From Cellulomonas sp. 73-92 (GTDB taxonomy: Bacteria > Actinomycetota > Actinomycetes > Actinomycetales > Cellulomonadaceae): a DNA stretch of 64,000 nucleotides. Below the pieces are notes generated by a model, which was not told the origin of the DNA, did no database searches, and saw only the letters and a list, made by a program, of their open reading frames with translations. Positions 59,951-64,000 of this stretch are shown in pieces (the first letter of the stretch is position 1; each line of letters begins with the position of its first letter). A program made the position numbers and the translations under genes. Location: the NCBI RefSeq assembly GCF_001898175.1, contig NZ_MKTH01000013.1:373040-437039 (forward strand), given 5' to 3'.

Positions 59951-62900
59951 TGGAGCTGCGCACGCTGACGCTCCAGGCGATCGGCCCCTTCGCGGGCCGG
60001 CACACGATCGACTTCGCGCAGCTCGGCGCGTCGGGCCTGTTCCTGCTGGAGGGGCCCACCGGCGCGGGCAAGTCGACGCTCATCGACGCCGTCGTGTTCG
60101 CGCTCTACGGCACGGTCGCCTCCGCGCAGACCTCCGACGAGCGGCTGCGGTCCACCGCGGCGGACGCCGACACCGAGAGCTTCGTCGACCTGGTCGTCGA
60201 GGTGCCCGCCGGGGTGTTCCGCATCCGGCGGTCGCCCCAGTACGAGCGCACGAAGCGGCGCGGCGAGGGCACGACCACGCAGCAGGCGACCGTGCGGGCG
60301 TGGCGGATGCCGCCGGAGACGCCGGCGGGGGCGACCCCCGAGGAGCTGGACGCCTACGGCGAGCCGTTGGGCAACCGGCTCGACGAGGTCGGCCAGCTCG
60401 TGGCGGGCTGGCTGGGGCTGGACCGCCAGCAGTTCGTGCAGACCGTGGTGCTGCCCCAGGGCGAGTTCGCCAGCTTCCTGCGGGCCAAGCCGGAGGACCG
60501 CCGGCTGCTGCTGCAGAGGATCTTCGGCACCCAGGTGTACGAGGACCTGGCGGCCCGGCTGGCCGAGCTGCGGCGGGAGGCGAACGCCGCGGTGACCGCG
60601 GCCGGCGGTGCGCTGAGCGAGGCGGTGTCGCACCTGGTCGGCGCCGCACGGCTGGGCGACGAGGACGCGGCCGGGCTGCGGTCGGAGCTGGACGCCGCGG
60701 TGGTGGCGGCACGCGCGCTCGCGGTGCGGTGGGCGGCCGAGGAGCCCGGCCGGACGGCCGGGGCCGATCCCGTCAAGGTGACCGTCGCTGCCGCGCGGGC
60801 AGCGGTCGACGCGCGAACGTCGTGGCTGGTCGGCGCCGCGGACAAGGCGGCCAAGGCGGCGGCGGCGGCCGATGAGGCCCGGGCGTCGGCGCGGGCGGAG
60901 CTCGACCTGGCCGCCACGACGGCGGCTCTGCTGAAGCGTCGCACCGCCTTGCGCACCGAGCGGGAGCTGCTGGAGGCGATGGCCGAGGACGCCGCGGCGC
61001 GCACCCACCGCCTCGCCCGGGCGCGGCAGGCCGCGACCGTGCGGACGCTCCTCGACGGGGTCGACGCCGCCGCGACCGCGCTCGAGGCCGCCGCCAAGGA
61101 GCTGGCCGCGGCGATCGACGCCGCCCCGGCGGGGCTGGTGCCCACGGGCGCCCCCCACGACGACGTGCTGGGCGGCCGTCTCGACGCCGCCGCCCGCGAG
61201 GCCACCGGGATGGTCGCGACGCTCGAGCGGCTGGTGACGGTCGAGGCCGCGCTCCGGGGCCGGGAGGCGGAGCTGGAGGAGCGGTCGACCGGTGCCGAGC
61301 GGCTGCGCTCCGAGGTGGCGGTGGTCGCGGAGTGGCTGGCCGCCCGGCCGGGCGAGCGGGCGGCGCTCGTCGGGCGGCTCGACGAGGCGCGGACGCTCGC
61401 CGGCGGGCTCGCCGCGCAGGAGGCCGCCGCGCAGGCGGCGCGCGAGCGGCTCGTCGCCCACGACGACCTCGCCGTGGCGCTGGCGGAGCTGCAGGAGGCC
61501 GAGGCGAGGCGCTCCGCCGACGCGGCGACGGCAGCAGCAGCGATCGCCGACGAGGCGCGCCTGCGGCAGGCGCGCGTCGCGGGGCTGGCGGGCGAGCTGG
61601 CGGAGGCGCTGCAGCCCGGTGCCCCGTGCCCGGTGTGCGGCTCGACCGAGCACCCCGCGCCGGCATCCCTCGAGCCGGGCCACGCGTCGGAAGGCGACGT
61701 CGAGGCCGCCGAGCAGGCCCGGTCCGTGGCCGAGGACCGGCTGCGGGTGACGGCACGGCGCGCCGACCGGGCGGCGGGGCGGGTCGCGGCGCTGACGGAC
61801 CAGGTGGGTGACGGCGACCGTGACGCGGCTGCGTCGGCGGTCGTGGAGGCGGAAGCGGCCGTCGCCGCGTGCGCCGCCGCCGCGGGGCGCCTTCCCGGCC
61901 TCACCACCGAGCTGGCGGGGTTCGACGACGAGACCGCCGCCCGGGCCGAGGCACTGCGGCTGGCGGAGGGCGAGCTGGCGGCGGCGGACGCGGGGCTGCG
62001 CGCCGACCGGGCGGCGCTGGCCGAGGCGGCCGGAGAGGTGGCGGCGGCGCGCGACGGCCATCCCACGGTCGCGGCGCGGCGTGCGGCCCTCGCCGCTCGC
62101 GCACGGGCCGCCGAGGAGGTGCGCGAGGCCCTCGACGCGTGGGACGGCGCCGCCGCGGGCCTGGCCAGGCGCACGGTGGAGCGCGACGCCGGCGTCTCCG
62201 ACGCCGGTTTCGCCGGGGTCGACGAGGCGAGGGCGGCCCTCCTCGCGCAGGACGAGCTGGCACGCCTGGAGGCGCTCGTGACGCGCCGCGCGGCCGACGA
62301 GCAGCGGGTCGCCGCCGGGCTCGCCGAGCCGGACATCGCGGCGCTGCCGGACGCCCTTGTCGTCGACCTCGACTCTGCGACCGACGCCGAGCGCGAGGCC
62401 CGCACCCGCTCCGAGGCGGCGGCCGGGGGCGCCCGGCTGGCGAGGGACGTGGCCGATGCGGCACGCGCCTCGGGCGAGGGCGTGGTCCGGTGCGCGCGGA
62501 CCGCTGCCGAGCGCGTCCGCGACGCCGCGCCCGTCGTCCGGCTGGCCAACCTCGCGGCGGGTGCCGGCGACAACGCGCTGGGGCTGACGCTGGGCACGTT
62601 CGTGCTGATGCGGCGGTTCGAGGACGTGGTGGCCGCCGCGAACGAGCGGCTGCTCGTCATGTCGGACGCTCGCTACGAGCTGGTGCGCAGCGACGAGAAG
62701 GAGGACGTGCGCGGGCGGACCGGGCTGGCGATGCGGGTCATCGACCACGTCAACGACGCGGCCCGGGACCCGCGGACCCTGTCCGGCGGCGAGACGTTCT
62801 ACGTGTCGCTCTGCCTGGCGCTCGGGCTCGCCGACGTGGTGACCGCCGAGGCCGGCGGCATCGACCTCGGCACGCTCTTCGTCGATGAGGGCTTCGGGTC

Positions 62901-63075
62901 GCTGGACCCGCACGTGCTGGACCAGGTGCTCGCCGAGCTCGGCCGGCTGCGGGCGGGCGGGCGCGTGGTGGGCGTCGTGTCGCACGTCGAGGCGCTCAAG
63001 CAGGCGATCGCCGACCGCGTCGAGGTGCGGCCGCGTCCCGACGGCACGAGCACGCTCACGGTGCGCGCGGGCTGA
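59950..63075 (+). CDS. sbcC: SbcC ATPase (Rad50-like, zinc hook)
   Basis: A 1041-residue SMC-like ATPase. Walker A EGPTGAGKST (about 34-43), a long Ala/Glu/Arg-rich coiled coil, the zinc hook CPVC (560-563) in the middle, the returning coiled coil, signature LSGGETFYVSLCLALGLA and Walker B LFVDEGFGSLD. Partner of SbcD in DNA-end processing and recombination. Followed by a hairpin and a convergent gene. Confidence 0.96.
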   Translation: MELRTLTLQAIGPFAGRHTIDFAQLGASGLFLLEGPTGAGKSTLIDAVVFALYGTVASAQTSDERLRSTAADADTESFVDLVVEVPAGVFRIRRSPQYERTKRRGEGTTTQQATVRAWRMPPETPAGATPEELDAYGEPLGNRLDEVGQLVAGWLGLDRQQFVQTVVLPQGEFASFLRAKPEDRRLLLQRIFGTQVYEDLAARLAELRREANAAVTAAGGALSEAVSHLVGAARLGDEDAAGLRSELDAAVVAARALAVRWAAEEPGRTAGADPVKVTVAAARAAVDARTSWLVGAADKAAKAAAAADEARASARAELDLAATTAALLKRRTALRTERELLEAMAEDAAARTHRLARARQAATVRTLLDGVDAAATALEAAAKELAAAIDAAPAGLVPTGAPHDDVLGGRLDAAAREATGMVATLERLVTVEAALRGREAELEERSTGAERLRSEVAVVAEWLAARPGERAALVGRLDEARTLAGGLAAQEAAAQAARERLVAHDDLAVALAELQEAEARRSADAATAAAAIADEARLRQARVAGLAGELAEALQPGAPCPVCGSTEHPAPASLEPGHASEGDVEAAEQARSVAEDRLRVTARRADRAAGRVAALTDQVGDGDRDAAASAVVEAEAAVAACAAAAGRLPGLTTELAGFDDETAARAEALRLAEGELAAADAGLRADRAALAEAAGEVAAARDGHPTVAARRAALAARARAAEEVREALDAWDGAAAGLARRTVERDAGVSDAGFAGVDEARAALLAQDELARLEALVTRRAADEQRVAAGLAEPDIAALPDALVVDLDSATDAEREARTRSEAAAGGARLARDVADAARASGEGVVRCARTAAERVRDAAPVVRLANLAAGAGDNALGLTLGTFVLMRRFEDVVAAANERLLVMSDARYELVRSDEKEDVRGRTGLAMRVIDHVNDAARDPRTLSGGETFYVSLCLALGLADVVTAEAGGIDLGTLFVDEGFGSLDPHVLDQVLAELGRLRAGGRVVGVVSHVEALKQAIADRVEVRPRPDGTSTLTVRAG

Positions 63076-63138
63076 CGCGGGTCCCGTGCGGCGGGTGCGA
63101 GCCGACGGTGATCGCCGCGGCACGTGCCCGTGGACACG

Positions 63139-63174
63139 GCGGGCCTCCTCGCGGGCGCCGGGTGAGGAGCCCGC
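63139..63174. terminator. hairpin between convergent sbcC and small membrane protein gene
   Basis: GCGGGCCTCCTC (63139-63150) pairs with GAGGAGCCCGC (63164-63174) with one bulged base. It could end transcription from both sides. Confidence 0.6.
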
Positions 63175-63207
63175 GGGCGTCGAGCACCGCGCCGCGCGGT
63201 CGGCGGC

Positions 63208-63624
63208 CTACCAGGCCCAGCCGCGCCCGGCGAGCTCGACCTCCTCACGGAAGCGCTCCGCGGGATCCCCCTTGGCGTGCGGCGGTATCTCGACGCCGGC
63301 CAGGTGGCACGCCTCCTCGAGGAGGTAGTCGTACGCCATCTGTGACGCGATGATCCGCTCCGCCCGGGCCATGGCGCGCTTGTCGGCCTCGAGGGCCTGC
63401 ACGTAGCGCGCGACGATGCCCAGCCGGTCCTGCACCCGAAGCGTGTCGAACGGGTCGGGCAGCTCGTCCCGGTGCGCGTGGCGCAGGCGCGCGGCGAGCC
63501 GTTCGAGGTGGTTGGCCAGCCAGATGCGCCAGCGGGGCCGGTCCTCGCCCGGCATCAGCCGCAGCAGGGCGTAGAAGACCAGCCCTGGGACCAGGGTGGC
63601 GAGCACCACTGCCGCAGCCCACAT
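63208..63624 (-). CDS. hypothetical single-pass membrane protein (138 residues)
   Basis: One N-terminal membrane helix (MWAAAVVLATLVPGLVFYAL), then a charged, helical soluble region: RWRIWLANHLERLAARLRHA, VQDRLGIVARYVQALEADKR and ASQMAYDYLLEEACHLAG. No family recognised. ATG 63624; a GGGGG stretch upstream is a weak ribosome binding site. The longer frame upstream is the repeat region read through. Confidence 0.7.
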   Translation of the reverse strand: MWAAAVVLATLVPGLVFYALLRLMPGEDRPRWRIWLANHLERLAARLRHAHRDELPDPFDTLRVQDRLGIVARYVQALEADKRAMARAERIIASQMAYDYLLEEACHLAGVEIPPHAKGDPAERFREEVELAGRGWAW

Positions 63625-64000
63625 CGTCGCCCCCGAGGGAACTGGCTCCACGTTCAGGGTAGGAGCGAAATGTGGCCTGCGCCACAGGTTTCGGGCCCAT
63701 GTGCGTGCCCCGAGCCCCGGGTGCCGGCGAGGGTTGGCCTCTCCGGTGCCGCCCGCCGGCGCCACGGCGAAGGGCCGTACCGTGGACCGCTGGACGGACC
63801 GGAAGCGAAGATCCCTCCTCGGGAATGACGACGGACCGGGACGCCGGCTCGGACGGCACGGGCCCACCCGGCGACGGGGGCCGCACGACGAGGGCCGCAC
63901 GACGAAGGCCGCACGACGAAGGCCGCACGACGAAGGCCGCACGACGAGGGCCGCACGACGAAGGCCGCACGACGAGGGCCGCACGACGAAGGCCGCACGA
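63625..64000. other. 376-base region with tandem repeats, edge of window
   Basis: Holds the upstream region of the small membrane protein, a short hairpin TGTGGC-CTGC-GCCACA near 63673, a TACCGT hexamer (63778-63783, plus strand) and the 14-bp tandem array. A plus-strand frame from ATG 63825 stays open to the window end (58 codons) and would code a 14-residue repeat, but it has no Shine-Dalgarno and I do not call it a gene. Confidence 0.5.
63880..64000. repeat. 14-bp tandem repeat array, at least 8.6 copies, runs off window
   Basis: The unit GCCGCACGACGARG repeats without gaps from 63880 to the end. Only the purine at position 13 varies (G, A, A, A, G, A, G, A in order). The core GGCCGNACGACGARGG is shared with the dispersed repeats at 32906-33155. 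Confidence 0.92.

Noticed and set aside
63880..64000. possible CRISPR array at the window end
   Set aside because: Direct repeats are contiguous 14-bp units without spacers and no cas genes are nearby.
1..64000. insertion sequences, prophage or integrative element
   Set aside because: No transposase, integrase or phage structural motifs were found; gene content looks like core chromosome with local repeats.

Overview
High-GC DNA with dense actinobacterial coding. The fhaA-fhaB-pstP-rodA-pbpA-pknA-pknB cluster (normally close to oriC in Actinobacteria), many GTG starts, many TAnnnT-type -10 hexamers six to seven bases from a start codon, and low-complexity Pro/Ala/Gly linkers all point to Actinomycetota. 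I infer a Micrococcales, Cellulomonas-like chromosome; the genus is not proven. A near-perfect parS-like site at 34859-34874 agrees with an origin-proximal position.

Layout: 1-6918 (minus) is the cell-wall and growth signalling operon: two FHA proteins, a PP2C phosphatase, RodA/FtsW, a penicillin-binding protein and two Ser/Thr kinases, the last cut by the window edge. A tRNA-Leu(CAG) follows at 7079. 7317-14962 is a four-gene overlapping MacB/FtsX-type ABC exporter unit. Next are a membrane GGDEF-EAL protein (minus) and a DMT transporter with a His-rich tail. 18450-26340 is a sugar island: ROK repressor (minus), then lipoprotein binding protein, two permeases, a GH66 dextranase-like enzyme without signal peptide, and a GH13 oligo-1,6-glucosidase. 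Together they read as import of isomaltooligosaccharides or dextran fragments followed by cytoplasmic hydrolysis. An SDR follows (minus).

27398-31707 is a DUF4129/MoxR/DUF58 operon with two tiny coupled ORFs. 31708-32076 holds an unexplained leader-like element (promoter, 12-codon ORF with an extended Shine-Dalgarno, nested hairpins) before map. 32842-33500 is a repeat-rich intergenic region. 33501-35924 (minus) is a PadR regulator with a drug-type ABC exporter. 36156-40538 has a tyrosine phosphatase, an aminotransferase, an aldo/keto reductase, a malate dehydrogenase-like protein and an ACT-domain protein. 40686-45668 is a glycine riboswitch followed by gcvP, gcvT and gcvH.

45959-47397 carries an orphan LuxR-type DNA-binding protein, a MutT and an Hsp20 behind a CIRCE operator. 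47619-52190 (minus) is a methionine operon metF-metE-malY behind a SAM riboswitch whose closing stem overlaps the metF ribosome binding site. The rest is DNA and RNA maintenance: Tag glycosylase, HrpA helicase, a STAS protein and SbcD-SbcC, then a small membrane protein and a 14-bp tandem repeat that runs off the window.

The most unusual features are a dispersed intergenic hairpin family whose paired bases differ between copies in a compensating way (33045, 33260, 47465), the leader-like element at 31713-31952, the in-gene parS-like site, and the cytoplasmic GH66 locus.
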